The notes below the pieces were generated by a model. The model ran no database searches, was not told the origin of the DNA, and was given only the letters and a program-made list of their open reading frames with translations. From the NCBI GenBank assembly GCA_036489025.1, contig DASXGN010000036.1, forward strand, positions 1 through 64,000: 64,000 nucleotides of DNA, written 5' to 3'. The stretch's first letter is position 1. Each line of letters begins with the position of its first letter. The position numbers and the translations under genes are program-made. Source of the DNA: Dryocola sp036489025 (GTDB lineage: Bacteria; Pseudomonadota; Gammaproteobacteria; Enterobacterales; Enterobacteriaceae). Positions 16,382 through 25,486 of this stretch are shown piece after piece.

Positions 16382-17452
16382 CTACTGTACCCGCGCCAGC
16401 GCAACCGACTGGCCAAGCTGCCAGACGGCCATCGCATAGTGCGTACTGTGGTTATAGCGCGTGATGGCATAGAAGTTCGGTAGACCGTACCAGTACTGGT
16501 AGCGATCGCCCATATCCAGACGCAGCAGGCTGGCCTCCTGATGATCCCCCAGCGACGCAGTCGGGCTCAGGCCGGACTGCGCCAGCGCGGAAACGGAGTA
16601 TTTCGTGTTGAAGCCGTTCGCCAACCCTGGCACCTGGCCATTGGCCGGAACCGCAACGACGTCCCCTTTCACCCAGCCGTGGCCCTTGAAGTAGTTCGCC
16701 ACGCTGCCGATGGCATCTTCCGGATCCCACAGGTTGACGTGCCCGTCACCGTTGAAATCAACCGCGTACTCTTTAAAGGAAGAAGGCATAAACTGTCCGT
16801 AGCCCATCGCGCCGGCGAACGATCCCTTCAGCGCCAGCGGATCGTCGCCTTCGTTGCGGGCCATAATCAGGAAGGTCTCCAGCTCCCCGGCAAAATACTG
16901 CGCGCGACGCGGGTAGGCAAACGCCAGCGTAGACAGCGCGTCGATAATACGAGTCTTGCCCATCACGCGGCCCCAGCGCGTTTCCACGCCGATAATGCCG
17001 ACAATGATTTCTGGCGGCACGCCGTATACCCGATAGGCGCGTTTCAGCGCGTCTTCATGCTGATTCCAGAAAGCCACGCCGTTTTGCACGTTGTCCGGGG
17101 TAATAAACTTCCCGCGATAGCGCAGCCATGCGCCGTTTGGGCCCGGAGGCGGCGCGGTGGTCGGGGCCTGCTGATCCATCAGGCGCAGCACATAGTTCAG
17201 CTTTTTCGCCTGCGACAGCACTTCGTGAAGCTGCTGGCGATCAAACCCGTGCTCGCTGACCATCTTATCGATGAACTTCTCAGCCTCCGGATTGTAGGCA
17301 AAATCTCCGCTCTGCATAAAAACATCGTGCTGCGGCTGGAGCAAAAAGCCCCCGGACGGCGTGCCGGATGTTTGCTGCGTGTTGGTTTTTGGCTTGCTGC
17401 TACAGGCAGATAGCAACACAAGAATGGGCAATAACGCGGCTGAATAGCGCAT
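16382..17452 (-). CDS. mltB: Membrane-bound lytic murein transglycosylase B
   Basis: MltB cleaves the MurNAc-GlcNAc bond of peptidoglycan with formation of 1,6-anhydro-MurNAc and sits as a lipoprotein in the outer membrane. The 356-residue protein has a lipobox LSAC with Cys17, the catalytic Glu157 in GIIGVETRWG, and the EF-hand-like calcium site DFNGDGHVNLWD known from the E. coli Slt35 structure. It ends YAMAVWQLGQSVALARVQ as in E. coli. In E. coli mltB is next to pncC; here about 10 kb of transport genes separates them, and the gene is on the same strand as pncC. Confidence 0.97.
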   Translation of the reverse strand: MRYSAALLPILVLLSACSSKPKTNTQQTSGTPSGGFLLQPQHDVFMQSGDFAYNPEAEKFIDKMVSEHGFDRQQLHEVLSQAKKLNYVLRLMDQQAPTTAPPPGPNGAWLRYRGKFITPDNVQNGVAFWNQHEDALKRAYRVYGVPPEIIVGIIGVETRWGRVMGKTRIIDALSTLAFAYPRRAQYFAGELETFLIMARNEGDDPLALKGSFAGAMGYGQFMPSSFKEYAVDFNGDGHVNLWDPEDAIGSVANYFKGHGWVKGDVVAVPANGQVPGLANGFNTKYSVSALAQSGLSPTASLGDHQEASLLRLDMGDRYQYWYGLPNFYAITRYNHSTHYAMAVWQLGQSVALARVQ

Positions 17453-17581
17453 GGGTTGGGATGTCCGTATGTCTGACGAGGAAAAGGTATTTCCTTATGG
17501 TAAATCAAAATCTGCATAAGGGTAACTGGCGGGGCGGAAACCCGCCCGAGAAGGCTCAGGGGCGGGCTGGTTATCAAGCGG

Positions 17582-18895
17582 CTACTTGGCGAGTTTATTG
17601 GCGATGGCGTTGAACATCAGCGAGGCCTCAAGCGGCTGCGCGCTGAAGGACGGCTCGGCTTTCGGCCAGGTTGACCACTGCACGATGACCAGCTTCTCCT
17701 GTGGATTAACCACGATCATCTGCCCGAAGATGCCGAGCGCCCACATCGTCTCTTTGCTTTCCAGACCGTGCTTCGGCGCTACGTCACCTACGTTCGCCGG
17801 TACGCTGTTGTTCCACCACTGGTAACCGTAGCTGCCGTCCGGGTGAGCGGCGCTGACGGATTTCTCCGCTTTATTCCAGGTACGGGCGTCCTGCACCCAG
17901 CTATCCGGCAGCATTTTTGTCCCATCCGGCAGCACGCCGTTATTCATGATAAACAGACCAAACTTGCCCCAGTCTTCGAGCGTGGCGTTAAAGCCGTGCG
18001 CGCCAACGTCGTGCTTGCCCTTCAGATAGCTATGCCAGACGCCGTCATGAACCATGCCGTACGGCTGCCAGATTTTTTCCTGCAGGTTCTGCGCCAGAGA
18101 TTTGCCGGTGGCTTTCTCCAGCGTATCGCCCAGCAGCCATGCGCCGCCGGAGGAGTATGACCAGGTCTGGCCCGGCTTCGCATAGGCCGTGCGGTGCGGG
18201 TCGTTCACCAGCTTGTTCACGCAGCTATAGGTATCCGCGTTCGCCTCGCATCGGGTGAGCCGGGCAAAGTCAGATTTGGGGTTGGTGTAATCTTCATCCC
18301 AGGTCACGCCGGAGGTGTGCTGGAGAAGCTGACGCACGGTGACGTGTTCCCAGGCCGTGCCGCGAACGTCAGGATTGTATTTAACAATTTCATCGTCGAG
18401 AGAAGTGATTTTCCCTTCTTTGAGCGCGACGCCAACCAGCGTGGAAACCACGGATTTACCTACGGATCGCGAGGTCCACAGCGTCGTTTTTGTATTGCCC
18501 TGGCCATAGTAATCCCAGACGATTTTCCCGTCTTTAATCACCATCATGCCGGTCACGCTGTTGCGCTGTAGATAGTCGTTCAGCGCGTAGGTTTTCCCCT
18601 CGTACTGATAGCTCACCGCGGATAAATCCTGCGCCGCGTGCGGGATTGGGACAGCCTGACCCGCTTTGAAAACGTCGCCCGTATAAGAACGATAGTCGTT
18701 GCGGAAACCCACCACGCGCTGCGGCTGGTTCCAGGTCAGCATATCTTTAACGTCCGGCAACTTGCTGTCCTGCGGGGCCGGGCAGGTTGCCAGCCCAGCG
18801 ACATCGCAGCCGCTGGCTATTGGTGCGGCGTTAACCTGTAGGGCTGCACCCAGGCAAAGAGCAAGCAGGCACAGACTCGTTTTCATATTTTTCAT
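17582..18895 (-). CDS. Serine hydrolase of the class C beta-lactamase/penicillin-binding fold
   Basis: A 437-residue secreted protein with signal peptide MKNMKTSLCLLALCLGAALQVNA. The active-site tetrad Ser144-Val-Gly-Lys147 lies in WTSRSVGKSVVS, and SYSSGGAW supplies the Tyr-x-Ser/Asn element. Two cysteine pairs (GCDVAGLATCP and RCEANADTYSC) suggest disulfides. Family members include 6-aminohexanoate-dimer hydrolase (NylB), EstB-type esterases and D-amino-acid peptidases; I cannot assign a substrate and do not call it a resistance gene. I choose the second of two ATGs because AAGGA is six bases before it and directly abuts the first. It stands between mltB and mutS, where E. coli has other genes. 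Confidence 0.85.
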   Translation of the reverse strand: MKNMKTSLCLLALCLGAALQVNAAPIASGCDVAGLATCPAPQDSKLPDVKDMLTWNQPQRVVGFRNDYRSYTGDVFKAGQAVPIPHAAQDLSAVSYQYEGKTYALNDYLQRNSVTGMMVIKDGKIVWDYYGQGNTKTTLWTSRSVGKSVVSTLVGVALKEGKITSLDDEIVKYNPDVRGTAWEHVTVRQLLQHTSGVTWDEDYTNPKSDFARLTRCEANADTYSCVNKLVNDPHRTAYAKPGQTWSYSSGGAWLLGDTLEKATGKSLAQNLQEKIWQPYGMVHDGVWHSYLKGKHDVGAHGFNATLEDWGKFGLFIMNNGVLPDGTKMLPDSWVQDARTWNKAEKSVSAAHPDGSYGYQWWNNSVPANVGDVAPKHGLESKETMWALGIFGQMIVVNPQEKLVIVQWSTWPKAEPSFSAQPLEASLMFNAIANKLAK

Positions 18896-19145
18896 AGCCA
18901 TTCCTTAAAGGTTCTTGTTTTCGTGAAGCTACTTTATGGCGAGTTTCTGAAAACGCGGCGTCAGTGCGCGGGGGAAAATCCCCCGTTGCTGGTGGCCGAG
19001 GGTTGGATTCCGATCTATCTCGCATAGCATTCGATAAGATGTTAACGGCCTGCCCCATTGTGATACGCTTTGCGTCATTGTCGATCCTGCCCACAAAAGC
19101 TGGAACGTTTCTTAATTTTTTCACGAAGTTGGTTAACAAAATCAA

Positions 19146-21707
19146 ATGGCTACTACGGAAAATTTAGATTCCCACACGCCCATGATGCAGCAGTATCTGC
19201 GCCTGAAAGCGCAGCATCCTGAGATCCTGCTTTTTTACCGGATGGGCGATTTCTACGAACTGTTTTATGACGATGCGAAACGCGCCTCGCAGCTGCTGGA
19301 TATTTCGCTGACCAAGCGCGGCGCTTCCGCAGGCGAGCCGATTCCAATGGCGGGCGTGCCGCATCATGCGGTGGAAAACTATCTGGCTAAGCTGGTGAAC
19401 CTAGGTGAATCCGCCGCGATCTGTGAGCAGATCGGCGACCCGGCAACCAGCAAAGGGCCGGTTGAGCGCAAAGTTGTGCGCATCGTGACGCCCGGCACGA
19501 TCAGTGACGAAGCGCTGCTTCAGGAACGCCAGGACAACCTGCTGGCGGCCATCTGGCAGGACAGCAAAGGTTTTGGCTATGCGACGCTGGACATCAGCTC
19601 AGGCCGTTTCCGCCTCAGCGAACCGGAAGATGCCGAAACGATGGCGGCCGAGCTACAGCGCACTAATCCTGCCGAACTGCTGTACGCCGAAGATTTTGCC
19701 GAAACGCGCCTGATTGAGGGCCGCCGCGGCCTGCGCCGCCGTCCGCTGTGGGAGTTCGAAATCGAAACGGCCCGCCAGCAGCTAAATATGCAGTTCGGCA
19801 CGCGTGACCTGACCGGCTTCGGCGTTGAAAACGCCCATCACGCTCTGTGTGCTGCGGGCTGCCTGCTGCAATACGTCAAAGATACCCAGCGCACTTCCCT
19901 GCCGCATATTCGCTCCGTCACCATGGACAGGCAGCAGGACAGCATCATTATGGATGCGGCCACGCGCCGAAACCTTGAGATTACCCAGAACCTGGCTGGC
20001 GGCTTCGAAAACACGCTGGCCTCGGTGCTCGACTGCACGGTAACGCCGATGGGCAGCCGCATGCTCAAGCGTTGGCTGCACATGCCGATCCGCAACGTCG
20101 ACGTGCTGAAAAAGCGCCAGAGCACTATTGCCGCCTTACAGGATCGTACGGCTGAGATTCAGCCCGTGCTGCGCCAGGTTGGCGATCTGGAACGAATTCT
20201 TGCCCGCCTGGCGCTGCGCACCGCTCGCCCGCGTGATTTAGCACGCATGCGTTACGCCTTCCAGCAGCTGCCGGAACTGCGCCAGATGCTGGCCGAGGTG
20301 CCAACCGACTATGTTCAGACGCTGCGTGAAAACATGGGCGAATTCACCGAACTGCGCGAGCTGCTGGAACGGGCGGTGATTGAATCGCCACCGGTGCTGG
20401 TTCGCGACGGCGGCGTGATTGCACCAGGCTACAATGAAGAGCTGGACGAGTGGCGCGCGTTAGCCGACGGGGCTACGGATTATCTCGATAAGCTGGAAAT
20501 CCGCGAGCGCGAGCGGCTGGGTCTGGATACGCTGAAGGTCGGCTATAACGCCGTTCACGGCTATTTTATTCAGATCAGCCGTGGGCAAAGCCACCATGCG
20601 CCAATTCATTACGTGCGCCGTCAGACGCTGAAAAACGCCGAGCGCTACATTATCCCCGAGCTGAAAGAGTACGAAGATAAAGTGCTCACTTCCAAAGGCA
20701 AGGCGCTGGCGCTGGAAAAACAGCTGTACGACCAGCTGTTCGATATGCTGCTGCCGCATCTGGAAGCTTTGCAACAGAGCGCTACCGCGCTGGCGGAGCT
20801 GGACGTGCTGGTTAACCTCGCCGAACGCGCTTACAGCCTGAACTACAGCTGCCCGCAGCTCACCGACAAGCCGGGCATTAAGGTCGTGGGTGGCCGTCAT
20901 CCGGTGGTTGAAAAGGTGCTGAGCGAACCGTTTATCGCCAACCCGCTGAATCTCTCGCCGCAGCGCCGCATGCTGATTATCACCGGTCCGAACATGGGTG
21001 GTAAAAGTACCTATATGCGCCAGTCTGCGCTAATCGCGCTGCTCGCCTATATCGGCAGCTTTGTACCGGCCCAGCAGGCGGAGATCGGCCCGATCGACCG
21101 TATATTCACCCGCGTGGGCGCGGCGGATGACCTGGCGTCAGGGCGCTCAACCTTTATGGTGGAGATGACCGAAACGGCCAACATCCTGCATAACGCCACG
21201 GAGCACAGCCTGGTGCTGATGGACGAGATTGGTCGTGGAACGTCAACCTATGACGGCCTGTCGCTGGCCTGGGCCTGCGCCGAGAACCTGGCCAACCGCA
21301 TCAAAGCCATGACGCTGTTTGCCACCCATTATTTTGAGCTGACAACGCTGCCGGAGAAAATGGAAGGCGTGGCGAACGTTCATCTGGATGCGCTGGAGCA
21401 CGGCGATACCATCGCCTTTATGCACAGCGTGCAGGACGGCGCGGCGAGCAAAAGCTATGGCCTGGCCGTTGCCGCGCTGGCTGGCGTGCCGAAAGACGTC
21501 ATCAAGCGGGCGCGTCAGAAGCTGCGCGAGCTGGAAACGCTGTCGAATAATACGGCGGCTATCCAGGTTGACGGGACGCAGATGTCGCTGCTCTCCGTAG
21601 CGGAAGAGACTTCGCCGGCGGTGGAAGCTCTTGAAGCCTTAGATCCCGACTCGCTGTCGCCGCGCCAGGCGCTGGAGTGGATTTACCGTCTGAAGAGTCT
21701 GGTTTAG
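19146..21707 (+). CDS. mutS: DNA mismatch repair protein MutS
   Basis: MutS recognises mismatches and small loops and recruits MutL and MutH. At 853 residues it equals E. coli MutS in length. The mismatch-wedge motif is Phe36-Tyr-Glu38 (MGDFYELF); the clamp and lever domains follow; Walker A GPNMGGKST starts at residue 614 and the later ATPase motifs include DEIGRGTSTYDG and ATHYFEL. The C-terminal dimer/tetramer segment ends EWIYRLKSLV. It is monocistronic and converges on rpoS; two strong hairpins lie between them. Confidence 0.99.
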   Translation: MATTENLDSHTPMMQQYLRLKAQHPEILLFYRMGDFYELFYDDAKRASQLLDISLTKRGASAGEPIPMAGVPHHAVENYLAKLVNLGESAAICEQIGDPATSKGPVERKVVRIVTPGTISDEALLQERQDNLLAAIWQDSKGFGYATLDISSGRFRLSEPEDAETMAAELQRTNPAELLYAEDFAETRLIEGRRGLRRRPLWEFEIETARQQLNMQFGTRDLTGFGVENAHHALCAAGCLLQYVKDTQRTSLPHIRSVTMDRQQDSIIMDAATRRNLEITQNLAGGFENTLASVLDCTVTPMGSRMLKRWLHMPIRNVDVLKKRQSTIAALQDRTAEIQPVLRQVGDLERILARLALRTARPRDLARMRYAFQQLPELRQMLAEVPTDYVQTLRENMGEFTELRELLERAVIESPPVLVRDGGVIAPGYNEELDEWRALADGATDYLDKLEIRERERLGLDTLKVGYNAVHGYFIQISRGQSHHAPIHYVRRQTLKNAERYIIPELKEYEDKVLTSKGKALALEKQLYDQLFDMLLPHLEALQQSATALAELDVLVNLAERAYSLNYSCPQLTDKPGIKVVGGRHPVVEKVLSEPFIANPLNLSPQRRMLIITGPNMGGKSTYMRQSALIALLAYIGSFVPAQQAEIGPIDRIFTRVGAADDLASGRSTFMVEMTETANILHNATEHSLVLMDEIGRGTSTYDGLSLAWACAENLANRIKAMTLFATHYFELTTLPEKMEGVANVHLDALEHGDTIAFMHSVQDGAASKSYGLAVAALAGVPKDVIKRARQKLRELETLSNNTAAIQVDGTQMSLLSVAEETSPAVEALEALDPDSLSPRQALEWIYRLKSLV

Positions 21708-21713
21708 TTTTCA

Positions 21714-21747
21714 GCCCGGGCCTTTTTTCCTAAAAAAGCGGGCCCGG
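21714..21747. terminator. Long hairpin after mutS
   Basis: CCGGGCC and GGGCCCGG arms enclose a TTTTTT/AAAAAA inner stem, giving a long self-complementary structure that starts about 7 bp after the mutS stop. It can serve as a terminator on either strand, together with the next hairpin. Confidence 0.55.
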
Positions 21748-21758
21748 ATTGCAGGCAT

Positions 21759-21792
21759 AAAAAAAGCGGCGACCTTAGTCACCGCTTTTTTA
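21759..21792. terminator. Bidirectional intrinsic terminator between mutS and rpoS
   Basis: AAAAAAGCGG pairs with CCGCTTTTTT, with an inner GAC/GTC stem and a CTTA loop. There is a T6 run on the plus strand and a T7 run on the minus strand, as expected between two converging genes. Confidence 0.88.
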
Positions 21793-21805
21793 TTTGAAGA
21801 GTTGC

Positions 21806-22798
21806 CTATTCGCGGAACAGCGCTTCGATATTCAGCCCCTGAGTCTGCAAAATTTCACGCAGACGGCGCAGGCCTTCAACCTGAATCTGACGAACACGTT
21901 CACGAGTCAGACCGATTTCACGGCCCACATCTTCCAGTGTCGCAGCTTCATAACCCAGCAGACCAAAACGACGAGCCAGCACTTCACGCTGCTTAGCGTT
22001 CAGTTCAAACAGCCACTTCACGATGCTTTGTTTCATATCATCGTCTTGCGTGGTGTCTTCCGGGCCGTTGTCTTTCTCATCCGCCAGAATGTCCAGCAAC
22101 GCTTTCTCTGAGTCGCCGCCCAGCGGGGTATCGACTGAGGTAATGCGTTCGTTGAGACGCAGCATACGGCTGACATCGTCAACGGGCTTATCCAGCTGCT
22201 CAGCAATCTCTTCCGCGCTTGGCTCATGGTCAAGCTTGTGGGAGAGCTCACGAGCGGTACGCAGATAAACGTTCAGCTCTTTCACAATGTGAATCGGCAG
22301 GCGAATCGTACGGGTTTGGTTCATGATTGCCCGTTCGATGGTCTGACGAATCCACCAGGTTGCGTACGTTGAGAAACGGAACCCACGCTCTGGGTCAAAC
22401 TTCTCTACCGCACGAATCAGCCCCAGATTGCCCTCTTCAATCAGGTCCAGCAGCGCCAGACCGCGATTGCTGTAGCGGCGAGCAATCTTCACCACCAGAC
22501 GCAGGTTACTTTCAATCATGCGACGGCGGGAGGCAACATCACCACGCAGAGCGCGGCGTGCAAAATAAACCTCTTCTTCGGCTGTTAATAATGGGGAATA
22601 GCCGATCTCCCCAAGATAAAGCTGAGTCGCGTCCAACACACGCTGGGTGGCTCCCTGTGACAACAGCTCCTCTTCGGCAATGTCGTTATCACTGGGCTCC
22701 TCTTCTACAAGGGCTTTTTCATCAAAAGCCTCAACTCCGTTCTCATCAAATTCCGCATCTTCGGTTAAATCATTAACTTTCAGCGTATTCTGACTCAT
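21806..22798 (-). CDS. rpoS: RNA polymerase sigma factor RpoS (sigma-38)
   Basis: RpoS directs the general stress and stationary-phase response. I start at MSQNTLKVNDLTEDAEFDENG, giving 330 residues, the E. coli length; 12 extra in-frame codons upstream belong to the leader. Regions 1.2 to 4.2 are visible: ATQLYLGEIGYSPLLTAEEE, the region 2 core RFSTYATWWIRQTIERAIMNQ, and the helix-turn-helix VGREIGLTRERVRQIQVEGLRRLR. The ribosome site is TAGGAGCCACC. In E. coli the main promoter lies inside nlpD and the long leader is opened by DsrA, RprA and ArcZ with Hfq; the conserved leader here suggests the same. Confidence 0.99.
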   Translation of the reverse strand: MSQNTLKVNDLTEDAEFDENGVEAFDEKALVEEEPSDNDIAEEELLSQGATQRVLDATQLYLGEIGYSPLLTAEEEVYFARRALRGDVASRRRMIESNLRLVVKIARRYSNRGLALLDLIEEGNLGLIRAVEKFDPERGFRFSTYATWWIRQTIERAIMNQTRTIRLPIHIVKELNVYLRTARELSHKLDHEPSAEEIAEQLDKPVDDVSRMLRLNERITSVDTPLGGDSEKALLDILADEKDNGPEDTTQDDDMKQSIVKWLFELNAKQREVLARRFGLLGYEAATLEDVGREIGLTRERVRQIQVEGLRRLREILQTQGLNIEALFRE

Positions 22799-22857
22799 AA
22801 GGTGGCTCCTACCCGTGATCCCTGGGCAAAACACCTAAGCTTGCGTGCTTTGCCGGT
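22799..22857 (-). promoter_or_regulatory. rpoS mRNA leader, start-proximal part
   Basis: The last 30 or so bases before the rpoS ATG (GGGATCACGGGTAGGAGCC region) match the E. coli leader as I remember it. That segment includes the ribosome site masked in the inhibitory leader hairpin. The upstream pairing strand and the sRNA-binding part should lie within the end of nlpD. Confidence 0.5.
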
Positions 22858-24000
22858 TTATCGCTGCGGTAAATAACGCAGCGGGTTTACGGATTTCCCC
22901 TTGTAACGAATTTCAAAATGCAATCTTGTTGAACTGGTTCCGGTGCTACCCATGGTAGCTATCTTCTGCCCCGCCGTGATTTCTTGTTGTTCCCGGACCA
23001 GCATTGTATCGTTATGGGCGTAGGCACTCAGGTAATCATCGTTGTGTTTTATGATGATTAGATTACCGTAGCCGCGCAGTGCGTTACCGGCATAGACCAC
23101 GCGGCCAGAAGCCGTCGCGATAATTGCCTGTCCTTTACTGCCCGCGATATCGATCCCTTTATTGCCACCTTCGGTAGCAGAGAAGTTTTCGATGATCTTG
23201 CCGTCAGTCGGCCAGCGCCAGGTTGAAATTGGCGCGCTATCGGACGTGCTGCTGGCGGTTGCTACGGTAGAGGAAGAGCTAACCACAGGTGCCGTAACCG
23301 GTGCTGTGACAACCGTCGCAGTACCTTTATTATTCGGCAACATTTTGTTAGCACTCTGTTCACCTGAGTCTTCAGAATACGTAATTGTAGGTTTAGAAGC
23401 AACCACTGCGCTTGGATTTTGCGCAGCCGGACTGGTCACTCCTTGCGCACTCGCATCCGCCGCGGTAACCGCGTTTCCACCGGTGATTGGCGTGCCTGAA
23501 GCATTGCCAACCTGCAGCGTCTGACCGACCTCCAGGCCATACGGAGCCGGGACATTGTTGCGCTGCGCAAGGTCACGGAAATCGTTGCCGGTTATCCATG
23601 CGATATAGAAGAGCGTGTCGCCGCGTTTAACGGTATAAGTGCTGCCGCCCGCGTAGCTACCTTTAGGAATATTCCCATACTTGCGGTTATAAACGATACG
23701 GCCATTTTCGGTTTGTACAGGTTCGGACTGTACGATCGGCTGCTGCACCGGCTGAGTTTGCATCGGCTGAATTGCAGGCTGCTGTACAGGTTGAATCTGC
23801 GGGGTCTGGGCCGGCGTAGACAGCTGTGGCGGCGGCGAAATGAGCATCCCGCCGGAAGAACTGCCGCCAGAATTGTTGTTGCCACCGACCGAGCTGATGG
23901 GCGCCTGAGTCTCGTTATTGCTACAGCCGGCCAGCCACAGGCTCACCAGCGATAACGCCGCTATGCGACGTAAAGTAAAAGTTGGGCTTCCCGCGCTCAT
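22858..24000 (-). CDS. nlpD: Murein hydrolase activator NlpD
   Basis: NlpD is an outer-membrane lipoprotein that activates the amidase AmiC at the septum. I start at MSAGSPTFTLRRIAALSLVSL, giving 380 residues (379 in E. coli). The lipobox LAGC puts the lipid on Cys26. A Gln/Pro-rich repeat (QPVQQPAIQPMQ) follows, then a LysM domain (YTVKRGDTLFYIAWITGNDFRDLAQRN), a Ser/Thr-rich linker and a C-terminal LytM/M23 domain (GGNKGIDIAGSKGQ, HLHFEIRYKGKSVNPLRYL-type end) that lacks the full catalytic metal set, as is known for E. coli NlpD. The rpoS promoter is expected inside this gene. Confidence 0.97.
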   Translation of the reverse strand: MSAGSPTFTLRRIAALSLVSLWLAGCSNNETQAPISSVGGNNNSGGSSSGGMLISPPPQLSTPAQTPQIQPVQQPAIQPMQTQPVQQPIVQSEPVQTENGRIVYNRKYGNIPKGSYAGGSTYTVKRGDTLFYIAWITGNDFRDLAQRNNVPAPYGLEVGQTLQVGNASGTPITGGNAVTAADASAQGVTSPAAQNPSAVVASKPTITYSEDSGEQSANKMLPNNKGTATVVTAPVTAPVVSSSSTVATASSTSDSAPISTWRWPTDGKIIENFSATEGGNKGIDIAGSKGQAIIATASGRVVYAGNALRGYGNLIIIKHNDDYLSAYAHNDTMLVREQQEITAGQKIATMGSTGTSSTRLHFEIRYKGKSVNPLRYLPQR

Positions 24001-24104
24001 GTATCCCCCAAAAATGAAAACAACCACATGCTTATGAAATACGGCAGAATTTGCGCTGGCTAAGTTACGCCAATGCCCTGATAAGAAAACAGGAAATATC
24101 CAGG

Positions 24105-24731
24105 TTATGCCAGCTCGCCCTTGACTAAGGGTACAAAACGAACGGCTTCTACCGTATCAATAATGAATTCGCCCCCGTGACGGCGAACGCGTTTTAAAAA
24201 CTGACGATCGTCGCCTACCGGAAGCACCAGAATTCCGCCTTCATCCAACTGGGCCAGAAGCGCAGTTGGGATTTCAGGCGGGGCCGCCGTTACAATGATA
24301 GCGTCAAATGGCGCTCGGGCATGCCAGCCCTGCCAGCCATCACCGTGGCGGGTAGAAATATTATGCAGATCGAGCTGCTTCAGGCGACGTCTTGCGTGCC
24401 ATTGCAGCCCTTTAATACGCTCGACCGAGCAGACGTGGTGCACCAGATGGGCAAGAATCGCCGTCTGATAACCCGAGCCGGTGCCAATCTCCAGCACTCT
24501 CGACTCGTGCGTCAGTTCGAGCAGCTCGGTCATGCGCGCAACCATGTAAGGCTGCGAAATAGTCTGGCCCGAGCCAATCGGCAGCGCCGTATTTTCCCAG
24601 GCCTTGTGTTCGAACGCTTCGTCGACGAATTTTTCCCGCGGCACCTGCGCGATGGCATCCAGAACCTGTTCGTCCTTAATGCCCTGGGCACGAAGCTGAT
24701 TGAGAAGGGATTCCACGCGCTTGCTTACCAT
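24105..24731 (-). CDS. pcm: Protein-L-isoaspartate O-methyltransferase
   Basis: Pcm methylates L-isoaspartyl residues in damaged proteins to start their repair, using S-adenosylmethionine. It has 208 residues as in E. coli. The SAM-binding motif I, VLEIGTGSGYQT, is at 79-90; the substrate-binding GSGQTISQPYMVARM segment comes before it. The gene overlaps the 3' end of surE by 7 bp and lies 104 bp before nlpD, as in the E. coli surE-pcm-nlpD-rpoS cluster. Confidence 0.98.
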   Translation of the reverse strand: MVSKRVESLLNQLRAQGIKDEQVLDAIAQVPREKFVDEAFEHKAWENTALPIGSGQTISQPYMVARMTELLELTHESRVLEIGTGSGYQTAILAHLVHHVCSVERIKGLQWHARRRLKQLDLHNISTRHGDGWQGWHARAPFDAIIVTAAPPEIPTALLAQLDEGGILVLPVGDDRQFLKRVRRHGGEFIIDTVEAVRFVPLVKGELA

Positions 24732-25486
24732 TGCTCAGCGACTCCGGCTTTGGTTAACCAGCTGCTGACCACGTCGTGCGCGCCGTGCGCGGTCAAATCG
24801 ACGTGTAATGGAGTCACCGATACATAGCCTTCATCCACGGCGGCAAAATCAGTATCCGGGCCAGCATCGAATTTATCGCCCGGCGGGCCAATCCAGTACA
24901 GCGTATTACCACGAGGATCTTCCTGTGGAATAACTTTATCCGCAGGATGGCGGCTGCCGCAGCGCGTGACGCGAATCCCTTTGATTTCGTCGAGCGGTAA
25001 ATCAGGCACGTTTATATTGAGAATACGCCCGGTGCGCAGAGGCTCGCGCGATAAAGCGCGCAGGATAGAACAGGTAATCGCGGCGGCGGTGTCGTAGTGC
25101 TTATAGCCATTTAGCGAAACGGCTAAGGCAGGAAAGCCCAAATGGCGACCTTCCATCGCGGCGGCCACGGTGCCGGAATAAATAACGTCGTCGCCCAGAT
25201 TCGGGCCTGCGTTTATGCCGGCGACAACGACGTCCGGACGCGGACGCATCAGGGCGTTGACGCCAAGATAGACGCAGTCCGTTGGCGTGCCCATCTGCAC
25301 GGAAATATCGCCGTTAGGCAAGGTAAACGTGCGCAAAGAGGATTCAAGCGTCAGCGAGTTCGATGCACCGCTGCGGTTCCTGTCGGGGGCCACAACCTGC
25401 ACCTCCGCAAATTCACGCAGCGCTTTAGCCAGCGCCTGAATGCCCGGCGCATGGATCCCGTCATCGTTACTCAGCAATATTCGCAT
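24725..25486 (-). CDS. surE: 5'/3'-nucleotidase SurE
   Basis: SurE is a metal-dependent phosphatase acting on nucleoside monophosphates and short polyphosphates; it supports stationary-phase survival. I start at MRILLSNDDGIHAPGI, giving 253 residues like E. coli, rather than two codons upstream. The metal site Asp8-Asp9 in SNDDG, the NRSGASNSLTL segment and GINAGPNLGDDVIYSGTV are conserved. The start overlaps the 3' end of truD by 20 bp and the stop overlaps pcm by 7 bp, so translation is probably coupled. Confidence 0.98.
   Translation of the reverse strand: MRILLSNDDGIHAPGIQALAKALREFAEVQVVAPDRNRSGASNSLTLESSLRTFTLPNGDISVQMGTPTDCVYLGVNALMRPRPDVVVAGINAGPNLGDDVIYSGTVAAAMEGRHLGFPALAVSLNGYKHYDTAAAITCSILRALSREPLRTGRILNINVPDLPLDEIKGIRVTRCGSRHPADKVIPQEDPRGNTLYWIGPPGDKFDAGPDTDFAAVDEGYVSVTPLHVDLTAHGAHDVVSSWLTKAGVAEQW

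Noticed and set aside
17528..17547. Terminator between the serine hydrolase and mltB
   Set aside because: GGCGGG/CCCGCC arms exist, but without a U-tract on the minus strand, so no firm call.
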